A stretch of DNA of 64,000 nucleotides from Gammaproteobacteria bacterium. GTDB taxonomy: Bacteria > Pseudomonadota > Gammaproteobacteria > Pseudomonadales > Azotimanducaceae. The stretch covers positions 62,001 through 126,000 of the forward strand of contig JAPOXV010000018.1 of NCBI GenBank assembly GCA_026706935.1, read 5' to 3'. The notes under the pieces were generated by a model. The model ran no database searches and was not told where the DNA came from. It saw nothing but the letters and a program-made list of their open reading frames with translations. A program made the translations under genes and the position numbers. Shown here piece after piece: positions 8,289-17,919 of the stretch. Every line of letters begins with the position of its first letter. Position 1 is the first letter of the stretch.

Positions 8289-9434
8289 GTGGAAGTGATT
8301 GAATGGCTTGACATCAGTCATCTATTCGAGCTTACGCAGTCGGAAGCGATCGCAGGTTTCTTCACGCCTTTGGCTGTATTCCTCGCGTTTTTTATCGCAC
8401 AAATGGTTTTACCAGGACGAAAAGTACCTGGGTACGTCATCAACTCCGCAACTGGCGAACCTCGAAACTATCGGCTCAATGGTCTTCTCGTGTTCGTCCT
8501 CGCGTTACTCGTATGGTTTTTCGAACTAACGGGGCTACCTCGCGACTGGTTCTATCGATCGTCGATTTATGCCGTTGCTGGCGGTACGGTGCTTACTTTC
8601 ATCCTTTCGCTCATCACCGTATACACCCAACCTGCGTCCGACGGCAAGAGTCCGCTTTTCGCGTTATGGGACGGTCGTGTTCAGGAACTGTCATTTTTCA
8701 ACGAACGATTCGACGTGAAGATGTATTGCTATGTTGTCGGTGGCGCAATGCTCTCACTCAATGCTCTTTCGGGCGCCGCCTATCACTACGAAACGTTCGG
8801 GAGCAATGCAAATCCTGGCGTCTATCTATACGCTGGATTCTTTACGTTCTACATATTGGACTACTTTGTCTTTGAGCGCGTGCAACTTTACACCTACGAC
8901 ATCATCCATGAACGTATGGGCTTTAAGATGCTTTGGGGCGGATTGATCGTGTATGGATGGATGTTCATCTTGCCGCTTTGGGGCATCGCTGCTCTTCCTA
9001 ACCCAGGTTTTTCGGAAGCGTGGACGTACGTTTGGCTTATCGGCGCGACGGTCGTGTTTGCGGCAGGTTGGTGCATCTCGAGAGGCGCCAACATGCAAAA
9101 ATACGTTTTTAAGCGCTGGCCGGATCGTAAGTTTCTCGGCTTCATTGAGCCTGTATATATTGAAGCGGGTGATCGGAAAATCCTCTGTAGTGGTTTTTGG
9201 GGTGCATCGCGTCACATGAACTACATGGGAGAGATGCTCTTGGCGCTTGCGGTCGCACTTTCATTCGGTTATTTCACGAATTTGTGGGCGTGGACTTACT
9301 TCATTTTTATCGTCGGTCTGTTTATTCCGCGTGAACGCTTCGACGCCAAACACTGTGAAGAGAAGTATGGAGCTGAGAAATGGACTGAGTATCAGCAGCG
9401 CGTGAAATACAGGATCATTCCTGGGATTTACTGA
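8289..9434 (+). CDS. ERG4/ERG24-family sterol reductase-like membrane protein
   Basis: A 381-residue polytopic membrane protein of the delta-14/delta-7/delta-24(24(1)) sterol reductase family. Two family signatures lie near the C-terminus: ILCSGFWGASRHMNYMGE (the LL-x-SGWWG-x-x-RH-x-NY-x-G motif) and CEEKYGAEKW...VKYRIIPGIY, ending as eukaryotic members do. About eight hydrophobic helices are visible. The likely start is GTG 8295, which has AGGA seven bases upstream, rather than GTG 8289. In eukaryotes these enzymes reduce sterol double bonds with NADPH; bacterial homologues are scattered and their substrates are mostly unproven. No sterol biosynthesis genes are nearby, so the true substrate is open. 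Confidence 0.85.
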   Translation: MEVIEWLDISHLFELTQSEAIAGFFTPLAVFLAFFIAQMVLPGRKVPGYVINSATGEPRNYRLNGLLVFVLALLVWFFELTGLPRDWFYRSSIYAVAGGTVLTFILSLITVYTQPASDGKSPLFALWDGRVQELSFFNERFDVKMYCYVVGGAMLSLNALSGAAYHYETFGSNANPGVYLYAGFFTFYILDYFVFERVQLYTYDIIHERMGFKMLWGGLIVYGWMFILPLWGIAALPNPGFSEAWTYVWLIGATVVFAAGWCISRGANMQKYVFKRWPDRKFLGFIEPVYIEAGDRKILCSGFWGASRHMNYMGEMLLALAVALSFGYFTNLWAWTYFIFIVGLFIPRERFDAKHCEEKYGAEKWTEYQQRVKYRIIPGIY

Positions 9435-9586
9435 GAGCAACCTCGCCCGGATCACAGAATTTTGTACGAGAATTAGGTGAGATTCTCCATTCAATCGGAT
9501 TGGAAACAGAATGAACCACAGTGCTGTCCAATGACCGATCAGGCAGATTTGTGAGTAACGTAAGTGACTCTTGGGGTAACTGAGCA

Positions 9587-11737
9587 ATGACGGTCGTACG
9601 ATCGATCCAGGCAATCGCCTGTGTCGTTTGTTTCGTTTGTGCGTCGACGTACGGCGCGCCCGTTCGAAGCGATAACAGTACGGTTGATCTTGTCGCGGAA
9701 GTACAGTCCATCGCGCCGGGAGAGGAATTTGCTGTTGCCTTCCTGTTAAGACCTGATCCAGGTTGGCACATCTATTGGATCAATGCAGGTGACGCTGGTA
9801 AGCCAGCGACCTTGAAATGGGATCTACCGGACGGATTCGCAGCAGACGAGCTGACGTTTCCCTCGCCGAACTTCGTACCGTTCGGTCCGCTTATGTCTTA
9901 CGGGTATGACGAAGAAACGCTATTGATCGCGCGCGTCGAAGTGCCTTCGATTGTTGAAGACACCGTTCACTTGGCAGCAGATGCGAACTGGCTGATCTGT
10001 GACGACAACATATGTATTCCGGAGCGAGCTCGCGTTGAGCTTTCGTTACCAAGCGGCGATGGAACGCTTGACACGTTTTGGCGGAGCGAATTCGCAGCGG
10101 CTCGAGCCAAACACCCCATCGCAGTACCTTGGCATGCGACCTATGTATCCGACGACGAGAAGGTACTTTTCGATCTCGAAGTTCCGACGGATCTTGTCGT
10201 TGATGACGATATATGGCTATTTCCGGTCGCGGACAAGCTCATCGATCATGCGGCACCACAAATCTTCAGTGTCTCGAATGACCTACTGAGAGTAGAGACC
10301 TTTTCGGGTCCTCGACATTCGAGATACAACGAGACGTCGTTTGTTCTCAAGTTATTCGATACGAACACGTCAGGTGGACGAAATCAAGCGTTTTGGATCG
10401 ACGCAAACCGAGTCAATGAAGTCGAGGCTCACGAGTTCGAGACCACGTTTGAGCAAACGCCAGGCACCACCATCTCTCACTCTCCGAGCAATGATGCTAA
10501 CCCACCTGATTTAGTGGCGTTCATTCAGAACTTTCTCTTGGCTGTTCTAGGCGGCTTGATCCTGAACGCGATGCCGTGCGTATTGCCGATACTGAGTTTG
10601 AAAGCGCTCTCTATCGTTGAGCTCTCAAATTCAAGCGTCAAATCTGCAAGACTTTCTGGCTTGGTATATACGTTCGGCGTGTTGGTTTGTTTCTGCATGC
10701 TTGCGATCGTGATGTTCACCTTGCGCGGTGCCGGTGAAGCCGTAGGGTGGGCATTCCATCTACAGAGTCCGACGATTTTGGTTCTACTTACGCTTCTGAT
10801 GGTCATTGTCGGATTGAATTTCTCTGGCGTCTTTGAACTTCGAGGCTCGTTCGCAAACGTAAGTGGGTTCGTGGACCGGGTGACCGCGGGTAAAGGTGGC
10901 GAGTTCTTTACTGGCGTCCTAGCAGTCGTCGTTGCTTCCCCATGTACTGTCCCATTTATGGGTGCAGCACTCGGCTATGCGCTCATACAACCGGTGATTC
11001 CTGCGCTCGGCATTTTTCTTGGATTGGCGTTGGGATTCGCGTTGCCGTATCTCTTGATCTCGTTCGTTCCTGCTGCGAAGAAGATTCTGCCGAAACCCGG
11101 AGCATGGATGGAGACGATGCGGCGCATCATGGCGTTTCCAATGTACGCAACCGCTGTTTGGTTGATGTGGGTGCTTGGAGGTCAGCGCGGCATCGATGCA
11201 CTAGCGATGCTTTTAGTGGCCGTAATCACACTGGGATTTGTGATGTGGACAGTGTCGCGCGCGCGAGAAACCAATCAGTGGAGATGGCGAGTCTCCGGAA
11301 TCGTGGGACTAGTAGTGCTTCTTGCAGCGGCGAATGTCGCGCGAGACGATGACCTAGTGGCGTCGCCGCAAACCGCGAGCTCAACGCATGCTGAAGAGAT
11401 TGAGTGGTCGGTTACGACGGTCGAAACTTTACTAGCAGAGAACAAACCTGTATTCGCGTATTTCACAGCCGACTGGTGTATCACGTGCAAGTACAACGAA
11501 CGAGTCGCATTGCGCTCACAAAGTGTTCTCGACTTTTTTGAACGCGAGGGGGTTCAGGTTTTAGTTGGTGACTGGACGTCAGAAGATCCAGCTATAACTG
11601 CTGAACTAGAACGACACGGGCGTGCTGGTGTGCCGCTCTACCTGTTCTACGGTGTCGGTTCGTCGATTGACTCACCAATGATCCTACCGGAGATCCTAAC
11701 TCCCGACTTGGTTATCAGTCGTCTGCGTGACGTCTGA
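9587..11737 (+). CDS. DsbD/ScsB-like thiol:disulfide reductase
   Basis: A 716-residue three-part protein. A signal peptide (residues 1-23, cleaving near STYGAP) precedes a periplasmic N-terminal domain of the DsbD alpha type with PGWHIYWINAGDAG and a cysteine pair in WLICDDNICIPE. A middle membrane block of about eight helices includes NAMPCVLPILSLK and VASPCTVPFMG, the two conserved membrane cysteines. A C-terminal thioredoxin domain carries DWCITCK (about residue 630). It moves electrons from cytoplasmic thioredoxin across the inner membrane to periplasmic proteins. The size and N-terminal domain resemble ScsB-like forms more than classical DsbD. The 3' end overlaps the convergent TlpA-like gene by 42 bp. 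Confidence 0.9.
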   Translation: MTVVRSIQAIACVVCFVCASTYGAPVRSDNSTVDLVAEVQSIAPGEEFAVAFLLRPDPGWHIYWINAGDAGKPATLKWDLPDGFAADELTFPSPNFVPFGPLMSYGYDEETLLIARVEVPSIVEDTVHLAADANWLICDDNICIPERARVELSLPSGDGTLDTFWRSEFAAARAKHPIAVPWHATYVSDDEKVLFDLEVPTDLVVDDDIWLFPVADKLIDHAAPQIFSVSNDLLRVETFSGPRHSRYNETSFVLKLFDTNTSGGRNQAFWIDANRVNEVEAHEFETTFEQTPGTTISHSPSNDANPPDLVAFIQNFLLAVLGGLILNAMPCVLPILSLKALSIVELSNSSVKSARLSGLVYTFGVLVCFCMLAIVMFTLRGAGEAVGWAFHLQSPTILVLLTLLMVIVGLNFSGVFELRGSFANVSGFVDRVTAGKGGEFFTGVLAVVVASPCTVPFMGAALGYALIQPVIPALGIFLGLALGFALPYLLISFVPAAKKILPKPGAWMETMRRIMAFPMYATAVWLMWVLGGQRGIDALAMLLVAVITLGFVMWTVSRARETNQWRWRVSGIVGLVVLLAAANVARDDDLVASPQTASSTHAEEIEWSVTTVETLLAENKPVFAYFTADWCITCKYNERVALRSQSVLDFFEREGVQVLVGDWTSEDPAITAELERHGRAGVPLYLFYGVGSSIDSPMILPEILTPDLVISRLRDV

Positions 11738-13174
11738 GACGGACTCCTGATCAGCTTCCATTAAATCCGCGCTTGCGAATTGAGCCTGCAAGAGCTTGTC
11801 AAGTTCTTCAGTGCTCATATCTTTGCCAACGATGCAGGAATCTTTGTTCAATACATAACCCTTCGGGATGAACGTCACACCATAGGCGTTGTATACGGGT
11901 CCGCTTGAACCGTCGATCTGCAGCTCCTCTAGATTAAGCCACGGCAGTTCGTGTTCTTCCGTCGCTTCAGCCCATTCTTCGCGGGTATCGTCAATAGAAA
12001 TTGCCACGACTTCAAAGCCATTGTCTTGGTATTCCCCATACATGCGTTTTAGTTCGGGGAATGTCGCAATACAAGGACCACACCACGAGGCCCAAAAATC
12101 AACCAATACGACTTCGTTATCTTGCAGTACTTCGCTGAGTGACACGTCTTCGCCGTCGAAATTGGCAAGAGTGAATTCGGGCGCGAACTTGCCTGGCGAG
12201 AGACTCTTGTCGGCGTCAACCCGTTTGAGGTAGGCGACTAACCGATCACGACGCGGTGCAATACGCGTTGACACCACGTCATCGTCTAGTACGCCGGCCA
12301 ATTCGTCGAGACGCGACACGCCTTCCTGAATACGACCTAAACCGCCGAGTTCCATGGCAAGCAATGCGTCTAACGGTTTTTCAGCGTTCCTAGCTAGATC
12401 GTCCAATGAGTCATTTTGTATACCAATCACCTTGTCGTAAAGCACGTATCGTTCAGGCCGGTCTGCATCTTCTTCGTCCGTAGCGACAGCTTCTACGACT
12501 TCACCTTCGCAAGCGTTAGGTGGCGCACCTTCTTCGGTTGCTTCAAGCACAGTCGCATCCTCTGTAGCACTCTCCACGTTTGCGACGCTCACGGACTCAT
12601 CGGCTTTTTCATCGTCAGTTGTGGCTTGTTCCGCATTGCCAGCGTCGGAGACTTCCGTCGTTTCGACGGCAGCTTCAGCTTCTTTTTTCGCTTCTTCCGC
12701 TGCTTGCCACGCGGTGATCGAGTCACCGTAAGCATTCAATGACGATACAAATTCGTCACTCATCATCCAGCTTGCAACCAACTGTGCGTGCTTGCCCGTG
12801 CCATCCGCGATCATTCCTTTGTTTTTACCTAGATCGACAAGCCGAATCGCGGCATGCGGCTCGATAACGGCTTGGACGGAGTCCTTCGCTTGATCTCCGT
12901 CAAGAAGGTAAATGCGAACGACGGTCGGTTCGTGAATCTCGCCTTCGAGGTCGATCTTACCGTCTCTTACGCTCGAAGAGGCGATGTCTTCGGTCGTGAA
13001 GTTACCATCGACATATGAAGAACGTCGAACGACGATTTCTGGATTTTCTAAGCCTTCTCCTGTAGCACCGAGTTCACCTGTTACGGTATAGCGGAGATTA
13101 GGATCGATACCACATCCTATGAGAGAGAGACACAATAGGGTTGTGGCGCTCAGTAGCGAAGCCGATCTGCTCAA
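11696..13174 (-). CDS. TlpA-type thioredoxin lipoprotein (DUF4369-like N-terminus), first copy
   Basis: A 492-residue predicted lipoprotein: signal peptide with lipobox LIGC (Cys about residue 21). An N-terminal domain resembling DUF4369 (YTVTGELG ... GKIDLEGEIHEPTVVRIYLLDG) is followed by a long acidic low-complexity insert rich in E, A, T and D (about 165-240). A C-terminal TlpA/ResA thioredoxin domain (SPGKFAPEFTLANFDG, then WASWCGPC and FEVVAISIDD) completes it. It probably reduces periplasmic disulfides and would be recharged by a DsbD-like protein such as the convergent gene. The start is TTG at 13174, overlapping the upstream stop by 4 bp, so it is coupled to the second TlpA gene and the TonB receptor. 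Its 3' end overlaps the DsbD-like gene. Confidence 0.88.
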   Translation of the reverse strand: MSRSASLLSATTLLCLSLIGCGIDPNLRYTVTGELGATGEGLENPEIVVRRSSYVDGNFTTEDIASSSVRDGKIDLEGEIHEPTVVRIYLLDGDQAKDSVQAVIEPHAAIRLVDLGKNKGMIADGTGKHAQLVASWMMSDEFVSSLNAYGDSITAWQAAEEAKKEAEAAVETTEVSDAGNAEQATTDDEKADESVSVANVESATEDATVLEATEEGAPPNACEGEVVEAVATDEEDADRPERYVLYDKVIGIQNDSLDDLARNAEKPLDALLAMELGGLGRIQEGVSRLDELAGVLDDDVVSTRIAPRRDRLVAYLKRVDADKSLSPGKFAPEFTLANFDGEDVSLSEVLQDNEVVLVDFWASWCGPCIATFPELKRMYGEYQDNGFEVVAISIDDTREEWAEATEEHELPWLNLEELQIDGSSGPVYNAYGVTFIPKGYVLNKDSCIVGKDMSTEELDKLLQAQFASADLMEADQESVSDVTQTTDNQVGS

Positions 13175-14502
13175 AGTAGTACCTCTTCCAATTTTTCGTC
13201 AAGTTTGTGTTGGCGTAGATCTGTCGCGATGATGACACCCGTCTGTGCGTCAACAAGAAAGTTCTTTGGAACACCAGTTACGCCGTACTCTACCGCTGCT
13301 GGTGCATCCGGACCCATGCCTAAGTCGAGCCAAGGGATGTTCTGTTCATGCGATGCAAGTTCCCAATCTTCCCGATCTTCGTCGATCGTAAACGAGACAA
13401 TTTCGAAACCTTGCGGCTTGAATCGCTCGTACGCTTGCTTCATATGAGGGATTTCCGCGATGCAAGGACCGCACCACGACGCCCAAAATTCCAATAAAAC
13501 CAATTTAGATTCTTCACGCACGTCAGAAAAGTTGTACGTAGTACCGTCGAGTGCGTATGCGTCAAAATCTTGGATCTGGTTACCTTCTGAAAACTGGGCT
13601 TGCTGCGCGCGGCGTACGTCCGCAGCTTCCTCACGCACGAGCGCTTCCTGTGCCCATTGATCATCAGGCATGTCTTCGGCTAAACCACGAACGGCGTCGC
13701 CATACCAAGGCCCAATCAACCAACTAGTCTGCAATGTCAGTTTTCGCACGAGTGGATCGGAATGCGTTGTTGCCGTGTAGCTACGCCCTTCAGTTTCTAG
13801 CTCAAGGATATGGTTCATCTTCTCGCTTGATGCGTCTACGCGTTTGCGCCGTTCTTCCTCAGACTCACCTTCGACAGATTTGATCAGTTGTACATACTCT
13901 GCATTTGCTTCGATGTACTCCGGCGATTGTCGCCACACATTGAAAACCGCGTCGTTGTAGTAACCCCCGTCGATTACAAATCGTGACCGAGCGTCCATCG
14001 TTAACGTGAGGTTCCCTGGTTCAAGAATGAAATGCTGCCCCTTTACAGGTGCCATGTGACCACCAGATTCGGAGGTTGCGTAGAGCACATAGAAGTAAAC
14101 GGGTTGTGGTGAGGCAACGGGTGCTGTCAACGTAAAAGTGCCGTCCTCTGCAATTTCTGCTTCGGCAACGACGTGTAGACTCTGGTATATCGCGTCGCTT
14201 GGGTGTGCTAGTGGTTCACTTGAATCTTCACTGACGGGCGTGGCCGCAGCCATACCGGTCGAGGCGACTGGTGCGGCTGTGGCGCTTGTCGACATAGAAG
14301 CAGCTGGTGTAGCGGCGGACATGCCGACGGCCGTCGTAGATTCGTCGTTTTTGTTTGGGTCGAAAACAACGAACCGACCATTCGTATAGGCAGCCGAAAC
14401 ATCGCCCTCGAGAACCATGGTCGTAGATGTGACGTCGTCTGCGCCGCAACTTGCAAGAAATGCACAAGCTGTGACGCAGATTGTTATGACAACTAACCGC
14501 AC
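13171..14502 (-). CDS. TlpA-type thioredoxin lipoprotein, second copy
   Basis: A 443-residue predicted lipoprotein. I place the start at GTG 14502, five bases after the TonB receptor stop. It gives a clean signal peptide, VRLVVITICVTACAFLASC, with lipobox LASC; a longer frame would run into the receptor gene. A DUF4369-like domain is interrupted by a Ser/Ala/Thr-rich linker (about 65-95). The C-terminal TlpA domain carries WASWCGPC, IVSFTIDED-like strands and the cis-proline region GVTGVPKNFLVD. It is paralogous to the next gene downstream. Order receptor - TlpA - TlpA on one strand with overlaps or 4-bp gaps indicates one operon. Confidence 0.87.
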   Translation of the reverse strand: MRLVVITICVTACAFLASCGADDVTSTTMVLEGDVSAAYTNGRFVVFDPNKNDESTTAVGMSAATPAASMSTSATAAPVASTGMAAATPVSEDSSEPLAHPSDAIYQSLHVVAEAEIAEDGTFTLTAPVASPQPVYFYVLYATSESGGHMAPVKGQHFILEPGNLTLTMDARSRFVIDGGYYNDAVFNVWRQSPEYIEANAEYVQLIKSVEGESEEERRKRVDASSEKMNHILELETEGRSYTATTHSDPLVRKLTLQTSWLIGPWYGDAVRGLAEDMPDDQWAQEALVREEAADVRRAQQAQFSEGNQIQDFDAYALDGTTYNFSDVREESKLVLLEFWASWCGPCIAEIPHMKQAYERFKPQGFEIVSFTIDEDREDWELASHEQNIPWLDLGMGPDAPAAVEYGVTGVPKNFLVDAQTGVIIATDLRQHKLDEKLEEVLL

Positions 14503-14506
14503 GTTT

Positions 14507-17476
14507 TCAGAATACCGTATTAAGAGATAGACTGAATGCGCGCCCGTACAGCGGCGAAGAATCCGGGGATTGCTGCTCAAGAATGCTGCCATCGGACCCG
14601 CGTACGGTCGTCTCGCCAAATTTGTCGGTGAGGTTGGATATCGCTAGCGTGACACGACTGTTGTCGAGAAACGCGGGTGCGCCCCAAAGCGAGTCAGCTG
14701 TAAGGTGATAGCTCAGCGTCAAGTTAACCAACTGTGGGGGACTGTATGATCGCTCCACGCCCGTCGTGCTGACGCTCGTAGTTCGAGATTGTCCCGACAC
14801 CGCTAGGCCGACTTCGAAACCACGTGTGAAGTAACGACCGACTAGCGAACGACCGGTCTCCGGTACAACGCCAATCGCGGTGTTACCCATTGTTGTTCCG
14901 ACGACACTGATCGGTTCGTCGCCCGCCACAGGATCAAGGACGAACTCGTAATTACGAATGGTGCTCAATTTGTAGCTTAGATCGAATTCTCCCCGATCCA
15001 TGGTCGCGTTCCAAAGAATCTCGTAATCGATCCCATCGCGATCAATGGATGACACATTAATCCAACGGCGCTCTTGAAAATACGTATCGAGTGTTGCGTC
15101 ATAGAACGTGTCAGAAGGCAGGTTGTTGGCGTCCACGATGAAATTACTGAGTCTCGAAATGCGGTTTTCGTATGCGACATCGTTGTACGTCACCTTCAAA
15201 CCTAACGCTGGTAATGCAGTTGGGAAGAATTCGAAGCCGTAGCTGAGCGTATTTCCTGTTTCAGCTTGCAGATCAGGATTTCCGCCTTCCAAGACTACAA
15301 CGTCCGTATATTGAAGGCTACCGTCGGGTTGTTCAAGATAGATCCCTCTGAAAGGATCATTGGGTCCTTGCGACGTTTCTCGTAACAGTTGGTTAAGTTG
15401 CGGTGCAACGAACGCTGTTTGGCGACTCAGTTTTAGTCTCACACTTTCGACAGGCGTGTAAACGAGCCCAACCCCCCAAGTCGTTTCTGCGCCTGGATCT
15501 GGGAGATCCTGTGCAGCTGTTCCCATACCGTCCTCGAAATACGTAACGTCAGGATTGGCGTAAGAGTCTCGTCTTGCTGAGAAAGTGAGATTCAAGCCTG
15601 ATGCAGCCGCACGCGCGTTGTTGTCCGAAATTAATGGGACAGCGCCTTCGAGGAATAGTGCCCAATTCGAACGGGACGCATCCGTGTGGAAGTTCGAAAT
15701 GTCACCAATGGGAGTACCCAACACGGCGACTTGAAATTCTGACGCCGTTTCAAGACCCGTGGAATCACGGCTAGCGCCAACCAAGAGGCGAACCGGTCCT
15801 GCAGGCATCTCGAATACATCGCCTCTCACCAGCCCACTGAGGCGCGTTTGCGTGTTCAAGCTTGTTGCCATGAGTGCGTCTTGTATAAGGTCTGAAAGAT
15901 CGCCGAACGGATTGATTGCAGGTGCCGGTGGTATAGTCAGAATACAGAGACCAAAACCAAAGCTACCACCGCGTTCGGCGCATTGTTCAGCCGTCAACCC
16001 AAACAGGAATTGCCGAGACGGGGTAACGCCATCTGAGTTCATCCCTGCACGAAGCGTGGCGCTATCAATGTCATTGTGTCTCAAACTGTCAGCTTCTTCG
16101 CGCGATCGGCCGGCGCTAATCTCGAAACTCCAGAGCTCACTGAGGTCACCGGCAAGATCAACGCTCACATCCATGATGCTGGCGTCGGTTTCAACGAAAG
16201 GTTGCGGCAAATCTTGTCGCTGGCCACGCACGTGCACACTACGCCCAAATGGATTGAATGGACTTCTACCGTGCAATGTTTGACCCGAGAGTGAGATGTA
16301 GCCACGACGATTGAGCGTATTACGCATCTCGCCGCGAATTTGAGCGTCAAGCGTGATTGAATCAGTGAGGTCAGTAGATATCCCAAAGTTGTAGCTATCG
16401 CGCGTTGATTCTGGTAGTACGGAATAACCCGCTTGAGTTTCCGCACCCCATTGCGGTAAGCCAAACTCAGTGATATCAGTGACGGACGAGTTTTCGTTGA
16501 AGCCTTCGGGTAGAACGGCGTAGTGAATCTCTTCGGCTCGAGCTTTATCTTCGTCGCTTAGAGCTTGGAAATCCGGGAATGAAATCACGTTACCGTCGAG
16601 CCGATACATGATTGGAAACGAATCGCCTTCCTGTGAGCAACAGAATCGGACATCGTATTGCGGGCCGGAAAAAATCGATTGTTGGAACAACGTGACTTCT
16701 CGGTCGGATGCATCCAATCCTGTGTGATCGGTGCGTTGATAACCAAGTCGCACCTGAACATTGCCAAGGAGCTGCGAGGTATTGATCGCGACTCGGGATT
16801 CGCTGTAACCAGCAGCGTCTGGACGATCGTAATTGAGTGTTAACTCAACACCTTCGTAGTCTTTTCGCAAGATGATGTTGACCACGCCGCCGACGGCATC
16901 TGAACCGTAGACCGCTGATGCGCCATCCAGTACCACTTCGATCCGCTCAACCATGGTCAATGGTATCGAGGATACGTCGGTGACACCACCTAGGATGCCG
17001 TTGTAGCCTATACGTTTGCCATCAACGAGGATGAGGGTAGACTCGCTGCCCAACCCTCGGAGGTTCACCGTTGAAGCGCCTGTGAGATTATTCGCTTGGT
17101 TTAGGTTTGAACCGTATCGCTCACTGGTCGGATTGGAATTTTGAGGTAGTTGTCTGAGAATGCGCTCAAGCGAAACCTCTCCCATTGAGCGGATGGTTTC
17201 CTGATCCAAGACTATAGTTTGACTTGCCTGCTCTCCTGGCAACTGTTGGAGACGACTGCCTGTAACGATCACTTCTTCGATAGGCGTCGCAGGAATGACA
17301 GGAGCGTCTTCCAATTCTGTGGCTTCGACTGCCTCGTCATCTTCTGCGTCATCATCTTGAGCCTGAACGGCGCCAATCGAAAGTAGCGACGTCAGCAGGA
17401 GTAGGAAAGGGAGTCGGAAGTGGGTAGATACGCCTGTAAAAAATGCACGGCGTAAGTGGTTCATCGAATACATCAT
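14507..17476 (-). CDS. TonB-dependent outer-membrane receptor
   Basis: About 989 residues. I prefer ATG 17476 (MMYSMNHLRRAFF...), preceded by GGGGA, because it yields a signal peptide ending SIGAVQAQ; the frame extends further upstream without support. The mature N-terminus has the TonB-box-like EEVIVTGSR, then a plug domain (NLRGLGSESTLILVDGKRI, ASAVYGSDAVGGVVNIILRK), then a long barrel ending in an aromatic-terminal strand (AFSLSLNTVF). It imports a ligand using TonB energy. The NxDD-rich acidic stretch after the signal peptide is unusual. It is cotranscribed with two TlpA-like lipoproteins, an arrangement more familiar from Bacteroidetes. Ligand unknown. Confidence 0.93.
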   Translation of the reverse strand: MMYSMNHLRRAFFTGVSTHFRLPFLLLLTSLLSIGAVQAQDDDAEDDEAVEATELEDAPVIPATPIEEVIVTGSRLQQLPGEQASQTIVLDQETIRSMGEVSLERILRQLPQNSNPTSERYGSNLNQANNLTGASTVNLRGLGSESTLILVDGKRIGYNGILGGVTDVSSIPLTMVERIEVVLDGASAVYGSDAVGGVVNIILRKDYEGVELTLNYDRPDAAGYSESRVAINTSQLLGNVQVRLGYQRTDHTGLDASDREVTLFQQSIFSGPQYDVRFCCSQEGDSFPIMYRLDGNVISFPDFQALSDEDKARAEEIHYAVLPEGFNENSSVTDITEFGLPQWGAETQAGYSVLPESTRDSYNFGISTDLTDSITLDAQIRGEMRNTLNRRGYISLSGQTLHGRSPFNPFGRSVHVRGQRQDLPQPFVETDASIMDVSVDLAGDLSELWSFEISAGRSREEADSLRHNDIDSATLRAGMNSDGVTPSRQFLFGLTAEQCAERGGSFGFGLCILTIPPAPAINPFGDLSDLIQDALMATSLNTQTRLSGLVRGDVFEMPAGPVRLLVGASRDSTGLETASEFQVAVLGTPIGDISNFHTDASRSNWALFLEGAVPLISDNNARAAASGLNLTFSARRDSYANPDVTYFEDGMGTAAQDLPDPGAETTWGVGLVYTPVESVRLKLSRQTAFVAPQLNQLLRETSQGPNDPFRGIYLEQPDGSLQYTDVVVLEGGNPDLQAETGNTLSYGFEFFPTALPALGLKVTYNDVAYENRISRLSNFIVDANNLPSDTFYDATLDTYFQERRWINVSSIDRDGIDYEILWNATMDRGEFDLSYKLSTIRNYEFVLDPVAGDEPISVVGTTMGNTAIGVVPETGRSLVGRYFTRGFEVGLAVSGQSRTTSVSTTGVERSYSPPQLVNLTLSYHLTADSLWGAPAFLDNSRVTLAISNLTDKFGETTVRGSDGSILEQQSPDSSPLYGRAFSLSLNTVF

Positions 17477-17919
17477 AGTTCCCCGAGCCATGTGCGTATT
17501 GACGATGGTATTGTAAGTTGAAACATGCTTTTTTCGGGTACCGCAGCAATTCAATTCATAGTGAGTTTTTCTCAGATTAAATTGATGGCGTGTTGATACG
17601 GTCAGTGATCCGTATCGTCGATTACTCGGAGGCACCATCGTAGAGCAAGCGGTAGATCAAACGTTCCTTCATTCGATGGCTAAAAGGATCGCTACTTATT
17701 AGGTTTACTCGTCCAGCTGAACTGTGCATTCAATTCCTCAGAAGATGATGTACATATACGTTAGTAGATTGGACTGAATCCGGTTCTCGGAACCGAAGGG
17801 CTCGTAACTGTTCGCTTAAATCTCATATAAATTTCTAAAATATATTCTTATTTAATCTATCTTAATCAAGGATCGGAAAACCGTCCAAACCGTCGGGAAA
17901 TCACGACGTACGCCCTAAG
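17477..17919. other. 443-bp intergenic region between TonB receptor and tnpB
   Basis: No coding frame is supported. It must hold the receptor promoter (reading left). Two hairpins can be seen: CGGTTC-TCG-GAACCG at 17781-17795, and CGTCG/CGACG with an 8-nt loop at 17891-17908, just before the tnpB start. A very A+T-rich tract (about 17820-17870) separates them. The second hairpin is the best candidate for left-end structure of the IS200/IS605-type element, but the left boundary cannot be fixed. Confidence 0.5.
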
